Made by a program: the position numbers and the translations under genes. 19,106 nucleotides of DNA from MedAcidi-G1 sp002713545 (GTDB lineage: Bacteria; Actinomycetota; Acidimicrobiia; Acidimicrobiales; MedAcidi-G1). The notes under the pieces are model-generated. The model searched no databases. It saw nothing but the letters and a program-made list of their open reading frames with translations, and was not told where the DNA came from. The stretch's first letter is position 1; every line of letters begins with the position of its first letter. The stretch is from contig CAXGYF010000030.1 in NCBI GenBank assembly GCA_964013895.1, positions 1 through 19,106 on the forward strand, in the 5' to 3' direction. Of the stretch, positions 1 through 8,078 are shown piece after piece.

Positions 1-48
1 CGTTTTCCTGGTGGACGATTGTTAGCTAGGTGGACTAGGCCTCGTTGA
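1..48 (+). CDS. Possible 3' tail of a convergent gene, partial
   Basis: Reading from base 1, 15 codons stay open and end at TGA 46-48, giving an Arg-rich tail (RFPGGRLLARWTRPR). The other two plus frames stop within this stretch. If real, it is the C-terminus of a gene entering from the left and converging on the membrane-protein gene, whose stop is at 60-62. A 5-bp inverted repeat (46-50 with 58-62, 7-base loop) places the two TGA codons in opposite arms. However, the minus frame of the neighbouring gene is also open beyond its stop, and 15 codons are too few to judge. It could equally be non-coding. Confidence 0.2.
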   Translation, partial: RFPGGRLLARWTRPR

Positions 49-59
49 CGATCAAGCCG

Positions 60-2051
60 TCACTCCACCCAAATTCGACAGAAGCCATCATTCCCAATTT
101 CTTTATAACCAACATTTTTTAGCACTTCAGCTACTTCTTGTTCTTTAGTGTCTTTAAGGCATACCGCGTCCGGACTAAGCACTCTCAAAGCGTTTTCGAA
201 ACTTTCAATTCCGTATTCTGACCTGCCAGTTTCCAATCCTCGAGAAAGAATTAATCTCTCATCCGATAGGAAGTCTTCCCCTGCGTGCCTTCCAGTCAAA
301 TAAGCAGAACGCGGGTTGACTGAACGAACCTTTGTAGTCATTACAGAAACTGAAAAATCTACGTTTTCTGGCCCTGCCACTACGCCTCCCGGGCCGACTA
401 TCTCTATAAGACTTAAAGCGCTTTGTTGTTCTGGTTGAGGGAGATCATAAGCAGGTGGCCAAACTATTTCTGTTTTTCTGTTATCAGAGCTTGTGATGGG
501 AGTTCCTAATGCCAAAAAAGTTGCCACTAAGATTGCCGAGGCAATTACAGGGGCGCCTCTAATCCCAGCCCGCGGTGCGATTAAAACAAGTCCGACCATT
601 GCCGGTAGTGGTAAGACCCAAAGAGTTCTCCATGCAACTGCATCTGCATCACCGATTTCATTCATAACGTCAAGTATCCCTGGAGTGAAGAAACCCAGAA
701 AGACGACTATCGGTCCTGCGAGTAATACCAGTCTGGATGATCTATTTTTTATAGTGATCCAAGATGTGAGTATGCAAATCATGATTATGAATGTTGTCGC
801 ACCTCTGTCAAATACCATTCGTAAAATTTCTATAGGTTCATTGCCGCTGTCTAGAAGTTCTCTTGGACTGATACTTGCTATAAAACCTTTAGCGGCTTGA
901 AGTTTTTGAGGCTCCGAGAGAATCGTGTAGAAGCCAGCGATGATCGCTGGAGTGATAGCAATTAAAGATTGGATTAGTCTCTGTGGTTTTTGTTGCTCGA
1001 TTGAAGTCACGGCTACTGCTGCTAATACGACCGCTGGTACCAGAAATGCCGCTGATGAACTTAATCCGATTCCTGCTACCCCTGCGAGTGTCACTACGTA
1101 CAGGGATCTCTTCGAACCTGTTCTTCCCCAGTTGGCACCATGATGCCAGAGCATCGGTATAACTAAAAGTAAAAGAACCGCTTTACCTTGCCAGGATCTT
1201 CCTGCAAAAAAATTCCCGAATGATGCGTGCATCTCACCATCAACAATCAAAAAAGCAGTCCCCGCCCAGGTCGCCAACGCTGGCGATCTTGCTCCTAATC
1301 CCCGCAGTAGTCGCCATGTTGCAAGGACCCCCAGAGCGGCAATAAGCGGCCCCCAAGCAAAGTATGTTAAAGCTGCGGCTGTAGCCGGAAGATGGGCGGA
1401 TACTGCCCCTATTAATGATTCGATCGAGGTTTGAAGTCCTGCCGGTCTTTCTGTGGGGAGGCTGTTATCGCTAAAGATTGTGTCTCGTTTTGGTAGTTCC
1501 TCTGCATGTTCTGACACCCAAGTGGAATGATTTACGAGAAAAACGTCATCTTGGTCCGGGCGGACCATTATCAAAGACAGAAAAGCTGTTAATAATGCGA
1601 GTGCGATGACAAGAACTGTCCCTAATCGTGAGAGTTCTCGAGTCCGCTGTGAAGTTGTTGTCCTATCACTCTCCCAGGAGTTTTTGAACGAGAAAAAAAG
1701 GACCCCTATCAAAAGGATCCATGCTAACGGCCAGAGTAACCCGTCCAGATCAACCCAAGCTAATAAGGCTGATACCGCTATTAGTGAAAGAAAAATTATT
1801 GTATGAGACTTGTTTTGAGTACTTGTGAACGATGGCGGGTCATTTGCAGTTCTGTATTTTTCTGAATTGTTAAAAAGAGAATAGATAACTGCTGCGAACA
1901 CGATGATTCCAGTTATCAAAGCTGTATCTCTTTCCAAATTGAAGAGCTGCGAAACATGAAATGTAAGTGTCCATGAAGCTATAAGACCTATAACTACATC
2001 TATTAGATGGTCACAGGTTCTTATTGCTTTGAGGTTTAGGTCAGTATTCAC
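60..2051 (-). CDS. Large polytopic membrane protein, GT-C-like, polysaccharide cluster
   Basis: A 663-residue protein with many hydrophobic segments, roughly at 15-30, 43-60, 84-101, 105-121, 143-162, 220-247, 290-302, 316-350, 361-377, 417-433, 440-460, 474-493 and 499-515. A hydrophilic C-terminal domain follows (about 525-663). After the fifth helix comes an acidic motif, RPDQDDVFLVN (164-174), and later GRSWQGK (284-290). An acidic motif in an early external loop is typical of GT-C glycosyltransferases that use lipid-linked sugars. The layout also resembles the uncharacterised DUF6077 group, from memory only. It starts at GTG 2051, 5 bp after the rmlD stop, so it is probably the last gene of the rhamnose operon. 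The role as an extracytoplasmic glycosyltransferase or polymerase is inferred from topology, the acidic motif and neighbours. It was not recognised by family identity. Confidence 0.6.
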   Translation of the reverse strand: MNTDLNLKAIRTCDHLIDVVIGLIASWTLTFHVSQLFNLERDTALITGIIVFAAVIYSLFNNSEKYRTANDPPSFTSTQNKSHTIIFLSLIAVSALLAWVDLDGLLWPLAWILLIGVLFFSFKNSWESDRTTTSQRTRELSRLGTVLVIALALLTAFLSLIMVRPDQDDVFLVNHSTWVSEHAEELPKRDTIFSDNSLPTERPAGLQTSIESLIGAVSAHLPATAAALTYFAWGPLIAALGVLATWRLLRGLGARSPALATWAGTAFLIVDGEMHASFGNFFAGRSWQGKAVLLLLVIPMLWHHGANWGRTGSKRSLYVVTLAGVAGIGLSSSAAFLVPAVVLAAVAVTSIEQQKPQRLIQSLIAITPAIIAGFYTILSEPQKLQAAKGFIASISPRELLDSGNEPIEILRMVFDRGATTFIIMICILTSWITIKNRSSRLVLLAGPIVVFLGFFTPGILDVMNEIGDADAVAWRTLWVLPLPAMVGLVLIAPRAGIRGAPVIASAILVATFLALGTPITSSDNRKTEIVWPPAYDLPQPEQQSALSLIEIVGPGGVVAGPENVDFSVSVMTTKVRSVNPRSAYLTGRHAGEDFLSDERLILSRGLETGRSEYGIESFENALRVLSPDAVCLKDTKEQEVAEVLKNVGYKEIGNDGFCRIWVE

Positions 2052-2056
2052 TTTGT

Positions 2057-2887
2057 TTATGTTTGCCTCAGTAAGTCCAATACAGCATCTTGGTGATGTC
2101 GGATTGGATCAATTTTTTCTTCGCGGATCACGGAGTTGTCTAAAGCTGAAAAGGCTGGCCTTTCTGCAACACGGTTTAGTTTTTCTGCTTCCGATGGGAT
2201 TACGCGGGTTGGATCATTGTGAGATTTCTCGGCAATAAACTTTGCGAATTCGCACCAGTTGGTCGTTCCTTGATTTGTTGCATGCACTAAACCCTCGTAG
2301 CGCAACTCTGCAAAATGTTTGATCACCGGTAATAGGTCAGAAACGAAAGTTGGATTTGCAAGGCGGTCATTTGGGACTTCGATCGGTCCGGTTTTCTTAA
2401 AATTTTCAAGTATCCATTTCACCATGTTTGAACCGTCTTGAGCTTGAAGCCATGAAGTTCTAATGATGGTTGCATTTGGTCCTGCACCAATTTCACCATC
2501 GAGTTTTGTTTGCCCATAAACACTTAATGGATTGGGAATCTGCTTCTCGTTATAGGGAATGTCAGTTTTTCCATCAAAAACAAAATCGGTTGAGATATGA
2601 ACTAAATGGGCACCGACTCTTTTGCTCAGCTCACTTAGTTGTTGGGGCAGAGTTGAATTTAGATCTTTTGCTAGTTCTGGGTTTTTTTCACAACCATCAA
2701 CATCAGTCCAAGCTGCACAATTGATCAATATGGAAGGTTGGTTAGCCTCAATCGCTTCTTGTATGTCGTCTTTTGATCTTAAGTCGAGCTCTTGTCTGGT
2801 GGGCGCAACAACTTTTGCTTCTTGTTCGAAGACTTTAGCTACAGACCTACCTAGGCGACCCGTGGAACCACATATAAAGACCGTCAT
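2057..2887 (-). CDS. rfbD: dTDP-4-dehydrorhamnose reductase (RmlD)
   Basis: Last step of dTDP-L-rhamnose synthesis: NAD(P)H-dependent reduction of dTDP-6-deoxy-L-lyxo-4-hexulose in the cytoplasm. It is an extended short-chain dehydrogenase. The N-terminus has the nucleotide-binding loop FICGSTGRLGRS, followed by NCAAWTDVDGCE, the STDFVFDG strand and the catalytic YGQTK, all typical of RmlD. The frame stays open 17 codons further upstream (to 2938), but that extension lies inside rmlB and would precede the Rossmann strand. The ATG at 2887 gives 276 residues, a normal family length, and overlaps the rmlB stop as ATGA, a classic translational-coupling arrangement, so I chose it. It is followed after 5 bp by the membrane-protein gene. 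Confidence 0.93.
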   Translation of the reverse strand: MTVFICGSTGRLGRSVAKVFEQEAKVVAPTRQELDLRSKDDIQEAIEANQPSILINCAAWTDVDGCEKNPELAKDLNSTLPQQLSELSKRVGAHLVHISTDFVFDGKTDIPYNEKQIPNPLSVYGQTKLDGEIGAGPNATIIRTSWLQAQDGSNMVKWILENFKKTGPIEVPNDRLANPTFVSDLLPVIKHFAELRYEGLVHATNQGTTNWCEFAKFIAEKSHNDPTRVIPSEAEKLNRVAERPAFSALDNSVIREEKIDPIRHHQDAVLDLLRQT

Positions 2888-3855
2888 TGAGACTCGTTTC
2901 TCAATGGCTCCCACCATTTTCTGTTTTCTTTGTACCAATTAACAGTCTTCTCAAGTCCTTTTTCGAAATCGCATTCTGGGTGCCATCCAAGCTGGTGAAT
3001 TAAATCTGAATTTATTGAGTAACGCCTATCATGACCTGCTCTATCGGTTGTTTTCTGAATCAAAGAACTATCAGCTTCACACAACTCAATAAGTCGCTCA
3101 GCGAGTTCTAAGTTTGTTTTTTCGTTTCCTGCTCCTGCGTTGTATACGAAGCCTTTTTTTCCTTTTCTTAAAACTGTGTCTATTGCTTCACAAGTATCTG
3201 CAACATTGCACCAGTCCCTTATGTTAAGACCATCGCCGTACAGGGGGACTGTTTCCCCTTCAAGAAGGTTTGTGATAAAAAGAGGGATTATTTTTTCTGG
3301 GAATTGGTTTGGACCGTAATTATTGGAAGGTCTAATAATACTTACTGGCAGCCCATGCGTGTGATGATAAGACAAGGCGATCAAATCTGCTGCTGCTTTT
3401 GTAGCAGAGTAAGGAGACGAAGGCTTCAGGGGGTCTTCTTCGGTGAAAGAACCGTCACCGGTTTTGTTTCCGATCGATCCGTAAACCTCATCAGTGGATA
3501 TATGCACATATTTTTCTATTTCATTTTTAAGTACAAGTTCACAAAGATTTGCGGTTCCAGTGCAGTTGGTTTCAATGAATGGACTGGGGTCAGCAATGGA
3601 TCGGTCCACATGACTTTCTGCTGCGAAATGGACTACGCCGTCACATCCTTTGATGGCTTCATCAAGTTTTTTTAAGTCACACACATTTCCATGAATGAAC
3701 TCATAAGAATCGTTTTCTTCGACTTCTTTAAGATTGTCTAAATTGCCTGCGTAGGTAAGCGCGTCATAGACGACTACTTCATCACCTTGTGATATCAATT
3801 TCTTTACATAAGCCGACCCTATGAATCCTGCACCTCCTGTTACTAGTAAACGCAT
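2884..3855 (-). CDS. rfbB: dTDP-glucose 4,6-dehydratase (RmlB)
   Basis: Converts dTDP-D-glucose to dTDP-4-keto-6-deoxy-D-glucose with tightly bound NAD, the second step of the rhamnose pathway. The 323-residue protein carries the Rossmann motif TGGAGFIGS at 6-14, the signature DALTYAGNLDNL at 31-42, HFAAESHVDRS at 76-86, the catalytic triplet T121-D122-E123 in STDEVYG, and YSATK with Y149 and K153. The sugar-nucleotide region RPSNNYGPNQFPEK (175-188) is also as expected. Length and motif order are those of an intact, functional enzyme. Its ATG directly abuts the rmlC stop codon with no spacer, and its stop overlaps the rmlD start, so rmlC, rmlB and rmlD are almost certainly translated from one message. 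Confidence 0.96.
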   Translation of the reverse strand: MRLLVTGGAGFIGSAYVKKLISQGDEVVVYDALTYAGNLDNLKEVEENDSYEFIHGNVCDLKKLDEAIKGCDGVVHFAAESHVDRSIADPSPFIETNCTGTANLCELVLKNEIEKYVHISTDEVYGSIGNKTGDGSFTEEDPLKPSSPYSATKAAADLIALSYHHTHGLPVSIIRPSNNYGPNQFPEKIIPLFITNLLEGETVPLYGDGLNIRDWCNVADTCEAIDTVLRKGKKGFVYNAGAGNEKTNLELAERLIELCEADSSLIQKTTDRAGHDRRYSINSDLIHQLGWHPECDFEKGLEKTVNWYKENRKWWEPLRNESQ

Positions 3856-4416
3856 TTAGGAATCTGCCTGAAATCTGGGTTGTAAATGTTTCTCGATGCC
3901 TTCCAAAAGAGGATTAGATTGGTCTCTTTCTGAAAGAATTGGATTATCTATTTCCCAATCTGCTCTAATTTGGGGATCATTCCAAGCTACGCCTAATTCA
4001 TCTTGAGGATCGTAATAATTATCAACTAAATACGTGATCGTTATGTCTGTTACAGCAGCAAACCCGTGAGCTACACCTGGTGGAATATAGACACCTTTTT
4101 GTTCTGAACTGTTGCTTATTCCCAGTTTAAAATTTTGTGTTGCCCCTTGCGTAGGTGAATCCTGTCTTAGATCATGGAGAACTACCTGAGCTTGCCCATG
4201 TGATACGTACCAATAATCTGACTGATTCATGTGGTAGTGGAATCCCACTAAAGTTCCTTTTGAGCGGTCTGCTCTATTTGATTGGATCATTGGCCGAGTT
4301 CCAGGTAGCCACTCCTGTCGCCATGTCTCTATGAAAAATCCACGGTCGTCCTCAAATATTTGAGGTTTAGCAACAATTACCCCACTAATGATTTCTGATT
4401 TTTGAATTTCAACCAT
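3856..4416 (-). CDS. rfbC: dTDP-4-dehydrorhamnose 3,5-epimerase family protein (RmlC-like)
   Basis: A cupin-fold enzyme of 186 residues, expected to epimerise C3 and C5 of dTDP-4-keto-6-deoxyglucose. The early DDRGFFIETW (23-32) is typical. The catalytic His is H60, in VGFHYH rather than the textbook RGLHYQ. A second conserved block, IPPGVAHGF (111-119), supplies H117, and YYDPQDELGVAWND (134-147) corresponds to the Tyr/acid region. The stretch QSDYWYVSHGQAQVVLHDLR is clearly a cupin strand pair ending in the family's D-L-R. The gene overlaps rmlA by 8 bp and abuts rmlB, so its place in the pathway is secure. The altered His motif suggests the divergent actinobacterial branch rather than the classic enterobacterial type, so a different epimerisation specificity is possible. 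Confidence 0.88.
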   Translation of the reverse strand: MVEIQKSEIISGVIVAKPQIFEDDRGFFIETWRQEWLPGTRPMIQSNRADRSKGTLVGFHYHMNQSDYWYVSHGQAQVVLHDLRQDSPTQGATQNFKLGISNSSEQKGVYIPPGVAHGFAAVTDITITYLVDNYYDPQDELGVAWNDPQIRADWEIDNPILSERDQSNPLLEGIEKHLQPRFQADS

Positions 4417-5485
4417 TTTTAAGATTCACTTTTGTTCCATCACCAAGCATCAATGAAGTTGGGTCTTGAACTTCTGATTCCTTACCGTCAATTTCAACTT
4501 TTCTTCCTAAAACTGATTTAGTCAATTGTGTCACTCCGCTTAGATAACTCTTTTCCATGAGTACTGAACGTTCCACAGACGAGTCCTCTATTTTGCATTC
4601 ATCCCCTATTGAAACATACGGTCCAATATCACTTCTTTCTATTCTTACTCCAGATCCAATTACTATCGGCCCTTGAATATTCGAATCTATTATTTCAACG
4701 TTTTCCCCTACGACTATCTTCCCGTTTAGTGTTACTGTCTCACCTATTTCACTTAGAAAAAGTGATTCGATTTTCTCTAGTATTAGTTCATTACATAGTA
4801 ATAAGGGGTCTTTCTTGCCCGTATCTATCCACCAGCCTTTTAATGTTCTGTGTTCTATAGTGTGATTCTCATCAATCATCCATTGAATTGCGTCAGTGAT
4901 TTCCAATTCCCCCCTATTGGAGGGTGCAATGGCTTTCACTGCTCGGTGAATTGTCGAATCAAAAAGATAAACCCCTACAAGCGCTAGGTCAGATTTAGGA
5001 TTTTCGGGTTTCTCGACGAGACCTTTAATAGTCCCTTGTTCATCGACTTCAGCCACTCCAAAAGATTGCGGGTTATCAACCCTTGATAAAAGCAGTCGTG
5101 CATTTATTGAAGATTTTTCGAAACCGTCAACTACGTCATGAAGAGAATCTTCGAACATGTTGTCGCCAAGATACATGACGAACTTTTCTTGTCCTAAAAA
5201 AGACTCGGAAATTAAAACGGCATGAGCTAACCCCAGTGGCTTTTCTTGTTGTATGTAGGTTATGTTTGCGCCCCATAGAGAACCGTCTCCAACAGATTTT
5301 TCGATCTCTTGTGCTGTATCACCTACGACTATTCCCAATTCTGTGATTCCAACACCTACTAGATCTTCAATTACGTAGTGGATTATTGGTTTATTTGCTA
5401 TTGGCACCAATTGTTTTGCTGTTTTATGGGTTATTGGTCGTAATCTTCGTCCACTTCCCCCTGCCAGAATAAGACCTTTCATCAC
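4409..5485 (-). CDS. rfbA: Glucose-1-phosphate thymidylyltransferase, long form (RmlA)
   Basis: Makes dTDP-glucose from glucose-1-phosphate and dTTP, the first committed step to dTDP-rhamnose. The N-terminal nucleotidyltransferase domain (about 2-240) begins with LILAGGSGRRLRPIT and KQLVPIANKPI, followed by QEKPLGLAHAV and the metal-site strand YLGDNMF. A left-handed beta-helix region follows (about 245-345; runs of IVVGENVEI, PIVIGSGVRI and similar hexapeptides). At 358 residues it matches the long RmlA form rather than the short 290-residue type. The frame starts GTG (5485) then ATG (5482). An AAGGAAGG element ends 9 bp before the GTG and 12 bp before the ATG, so the GTG is slightly favoured. 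The gap to the LysM-SpoIID gene is 41 bp and the 3' end overlaps rmlC. Confidence 0.94.
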   Translation of the reverse strand: MMKGLILAGGSGRRLRPITHKTAKQLVPIANKPIIHYVIEDLVGVGITELGIVVGDTAQEIEKSVGDGSLWGANITYIQQEKPLGLAHAVLISESFLGQEKFVMYLGDNMFEDSLHDVVDGFEKSSINARLLLSRVDNPQSFGVAEVDEQGTIKGLVEKPENPKSDLALVGVYLFDSTIHRAVKAIAPSNRGELEITDAIQWMIDENHTIEHRTLKGWWIDTGKKDPLLLCNELILEKIESLFLSEIGETVTLNGKIVVGENVEIIDSNIQGPIVIGSGVRIERSDIGPYVSIGDECKIEDSSVERSVLMEKSYLSGVTQLTKSVLGRKVEIDGKESEVQDPTSLMLGDGTKVNLKNG

Positions 5486-5526
5486 CGGAGGGTACCTTCC
5501 TTAAGGACATTAAGTAACTACGGGAA

Positions 5527-8067
5527 TTAACGACCTGCAGCTTTTGCTATTTGAACGAGGAAAACAAGTATGGTTACGGCTGCTTTTTGGGCTTGGCCTC
5601 CGTTTATAGAAAATGTTTCTGCGATTTTTTCAAGGGCCCTCTGGTCTTCTGTCGCTGCCATATAGGCAGTTTCAACATTGTGCGTACCATCAATTAAGGG
5701 TGGTTCAGTTAATGGCTTGGGGCCACTTTCACTGGATGAAAGATTTAATAAGAAGGCCACTGCCCATACCGCCGAGAATTGGAACTCGTTTGGTGTCATT
5801 TGCAGATGATCTGCTGAGTCTAGTAGTGACTGCCATTCCTCTTCTGTGTAGCCAGTGGTGACCCTGTATTCATCAAGTCGTTCTTCTGGGAATTGGGTCG
5901 CTGCTTCGGGCGGGCCATAATTGACTCCATACCAGTTTGATTTAAGTCCGAACTCTCTTCTAAAGCGATTACCAGTAATCACGAAACGTTGTCCGTCGCG
6001 CGCTCTAAATTCTATTTCTTCCGCTCTTCCGCCGTCGTCACCGAATCCATCGCGTGCAATTACTTCTATTTCATAAAGTGGTGTTAAGCCGAACCGTGAA
6101 ATTACATCGTTTACAGTTATTTCTTTCGTCCATTTGTGTACAGGGTTAATTGATACGTCATCACCTGCATCAGGAACACCTGGGAAATCTGCAGTTATTG
6201 TGTGCCCGCCGGTTGATGCAGAGAATTCAGTTCTAGCTATTTTTCCATCTTGATATCGAACCATTCCTGCTGTATTTCTTATGGCAGTATCTGATCTGGA
6301 GTCCTCGTTTGACCATGATCTATTTCCAGAACGGCTTCTTCTCCCTTCATACACTTGACATCGAATGGTGTCGCATGTTTTCGCGTATGCATAACGTTTT
6401 TCGGCCAGTGCGTAAGACCGCGCTGCTACCGATTGGACCTCTAGCGCTGCTATTCCGGCTCCACCTCCCATGTCGCCCCATTCGGGTGGCATTTCACGTG
6501 GGACCACTGAACGAAGATATTGTTCGATTGGCAACCAATTAACAGTTCTTTGGTTTCCTTCAGCTCTGGCTGCTCTTATTTCTCCCCGATACCACGTGGC
6601 TTTGTTTGAACCTTCGCAAACTTGAAGTGTCCAATCAAGGTCAGCCTCGGTTGTATCAAGTACCTGAAATACTGAACCTGGCTGGGGAACTGTCGTGGTT
6701 GGTGGCGTTGTTGTCGTTGGCGGAATTGTCGTTGTGCTGGTAGTAGTTGAAGGTGTCTCACTAGGCAAAGTCGTAGTGGTCGTAGTTGTTGTCGTTGTTG
6801 TCGTAGTCGTCGTGGTTGTGGCGCCTGGAGGCGCCATGTGTGCCGCTCTTATTCTTACTATGGGACTTGAAACATAAATTCCTGTGTTGGTAAACGGTCC
6901 GGAGCATGATTGTCCTGTGGCTATTCGGTAACGGTCAGAGTTTCCTTCAAGAGTTACCTGCACTGCTTTACCATTTATCTGGGTCCAATTGCCAGCCTCT
7001 CCTGCAATTGCTAGAAGAGCGCTTTCGACATAAACCGTTGTTGGTTTCCCATCATGGCTAAGCAATCTGACACCTATTTCATCATTAGCTACTGTTCCAG
7101 CCGTAGTCCCACCGTAGTAATGGTTAAGTATTTGGTCTCTCCCCCATCCTTCATCAATGGCGTATCCAAGAGATCCATACTGGCCCATACCTCTTCCATG
7201 TCCCCAACCTCTTCCGTTTACTACTACCGGGCCGTAGTCAGTTGAATATTGGGGGGATCCTGCTGTTCCATATACCCCAGGAATAATCAACTCTTGGCCT
7301 ACTGAAAGATAATTTTCGTTAGATAGGCCGTTTGCAGAAACTATTGATGAAACTTTGACGCCGTAGGTGTCGGCAATTTCTGAGAGGGTATCTCCAAACT
7401 GGACATTGATTCTTATTGGCGGAAGTGTCGTTGCAGGTGGAGCACCAGTTCCTGGTATTCGTATTTTTTGACCGATATATATTGCATCTGGTTTTGTTAT
7501 ACCATTTTCGTTCATTAATACGGAAAGTCCAACGCCGTATTTTGAAGCTATTTCAGAAAGAGTGTCTCCGGAGACCACAGTGACAATAACTGGCCCTGCA
7601 GGCTGTAAAGGCCCAGATACACCAGGCACTTTTAATTCTTGACCTTCAAAAATTGAATTTGCATTCGTGATGCCGTTGGCTTCCATCAATGAATTTACTG
7701 AAACACCATAATCTTCAGCTATTTCCGAAAGACTGTCACCCCATTCAACTGTAACTATTACAGAAGCTGTGCTCACCGTTTGGCTTACGCCTGGGATTAT
7801 TAATTCTTGCCCCATGAATAGAAGATCAGGATTATTTATTCCATTCGCATTCATTATTGATTGAGTTGACACACCGTATTCGAGCGCTATTAATGACAAA
7901 CTGTCACCTGCTTCAACCGTCACTCGTATATCAGCATTTACCGCTGGAATTGAAGCCATAGATGCGGTAAATAGTGCCATAACTGCAAGCAGAGCCCTGA
8001 ATTTATGACGTTGTTTTGATATAACGTCCTTCTCTTTTTCAAAATTTTCTAGATCTTCTGAAATCAT
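5527..8067 (-). CDS. Secreted protein with four LysM domains and a SpoIID/LytB domain
   Basis: An 846-residue exported cell-wall protein. A signal peptide spans about 20-45 (HKFRALLAVMALFTASMASIP, probable cleavage after AVNA, with an unusually long 20-residue n-region). Four LysM peptidoglycan-binding repeats follow at about 47-93, 103-149, 160-206 and 217-263, each with a GD(S/T)LS(E/L)IA core. A SpoIID-type RGWGHGRGMGQYGS motif lies at 286-299. Then come 17 consecutive Thr (417-433) and a Thr/Pro linker to 464, and the main SpoIID domain at about 466-720, with VVPREMP (E525 in the position of the catalytic Glu of SpoIID transglycosylases), QSVAARSYA and STGGHT. SpoIID enzymes cleave denuded glycan strands. 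In a non-sporulating actinobacterium this suggests wall remodelling or polysaccharide attachment (inference). The C-terminal 120 residues are unrecognised and end in a hydrophobic helix (829-844). It lies between the flippase and rmlA. Confidence 0.92.
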   Translation of the reverse strand: MISEDLENFEKEKDVISKQRHKFRALLAVMALFTASMASIPAVNADIRVTVEAGDSLSLIALEYGVSTQSIMNANGINNPDLLFMGQELIIPGVSQTVSTASVIVTVEWGDSLSEIAEDYGVSVNSLMEANGITNANSIFEGQELKVPGVSGPLQPAGPVIVTVVSGDTLSEIASKYGVGLSVLMNENGITKPDAIYIGQKIRIPGTGAPPATTLPPIRINVQFGDTLSEIADTYGVKVSSIVSANGLSNENYLSVGQELIIPGVYGTAGSPQYSTDYGPVVVNGRGWGHGRGMGQYGSLGYAIDEGWGRDQILNHYYGGTTAGTVANDEIGVRLLSHDGKPTTVYVESALLAIAGEAGNWTQINGKAVQVTLEGNSDRYRIATGQSCSGPFTNTGIYVSSPIVRIRAAHMAPPGATTTTTTTTTTTTTTTTTLPSETPSTTTSTTTIPPTTTTPPTTTVPQPGSVFQVLDTTEADLDWTLQVCEGSNKATWYRGEIRAARAEGNQRTVNWLPIEQYLRSVVPREMPPEWGDMGGGAGIAALEVQSVAARSYALAEKRYAYAKTCDTIRCQVYEGRRSRSGNRSWSNEDSRSDTAIRNTAGMVRYQDGKIARTEFSASTGGHTITADFPGVPDAGDDVSINPVHKWTKEITVNDVISRFGLTPLYEIEVIARDGFGDDGGRAEEIEFRARDGQRFVITGNRFRREFGLKSNWYGVNYGPPEAATQFPEERLDEYRVTTGYTEEEWQSLLDSADHLQMTPNEFQFSAVWAVAFLLNLSSSESGPKPLTEPPLIDGTHNVETAYMAATEDQRALEKIAETFSINGGQAQKAAVTILVFLVQIAKAAGR
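6769..6819 (-). repeat. Run of 17 Thr codons in the SpoIID protein linker
   Basis: Seventeen consecutive ACN codons, using all four third bases, encode an uninterrupted Thr tract that continues into a Thr/Ser/Pro linker to about 6676. The mixed third positions indicate selection on the amino acids rather than a recent slippage expansion. Such linkers space wall-bound from catalytic domains and are often O-glycosylated in actinobacteria (family knowledge, not shown here). Confidence 0.85.
7279..7929 (-). repeat. Four tandem LysM-encoding repeats
   Basis: Four copies of about 45 codons, separated by 9-12-residue spacers rich in Pro, Ser and Gly, encode VTVxxGDSLSEIAxxYGV(S)-type LysM modules ending in GQELxIPGV. 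Copies 2 and 4 share the longest blocks (GDSLSEIA/GDTLSEIA, GQEL), consistent with ancient internal duplication, but the DNA copies have diverged. Confidence 0.85.
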
Positions 8068-8078
8068 GCTCAGGTTGC

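Noticed and set aside
493..900. 135-codon plus-strand frame opposite the large membrane protein
   Set aside because: Antisense to a coherent multi-helix protein; composition and lack of a start context fit a shadow.
2888..2938. N-terminal extension of RmlD by 17 residues
   Set aside because: It lies wholly within rmlB, precedes the Rossmann strand and would displace the natural ATGA start-stop overlap.
6695..6877. Plus-strand frame with a long valine run
   Set aside because: It is the antisense of the Thr tract of the LysM-SpoIID gene (ACN read backwards gives Val-type codons).
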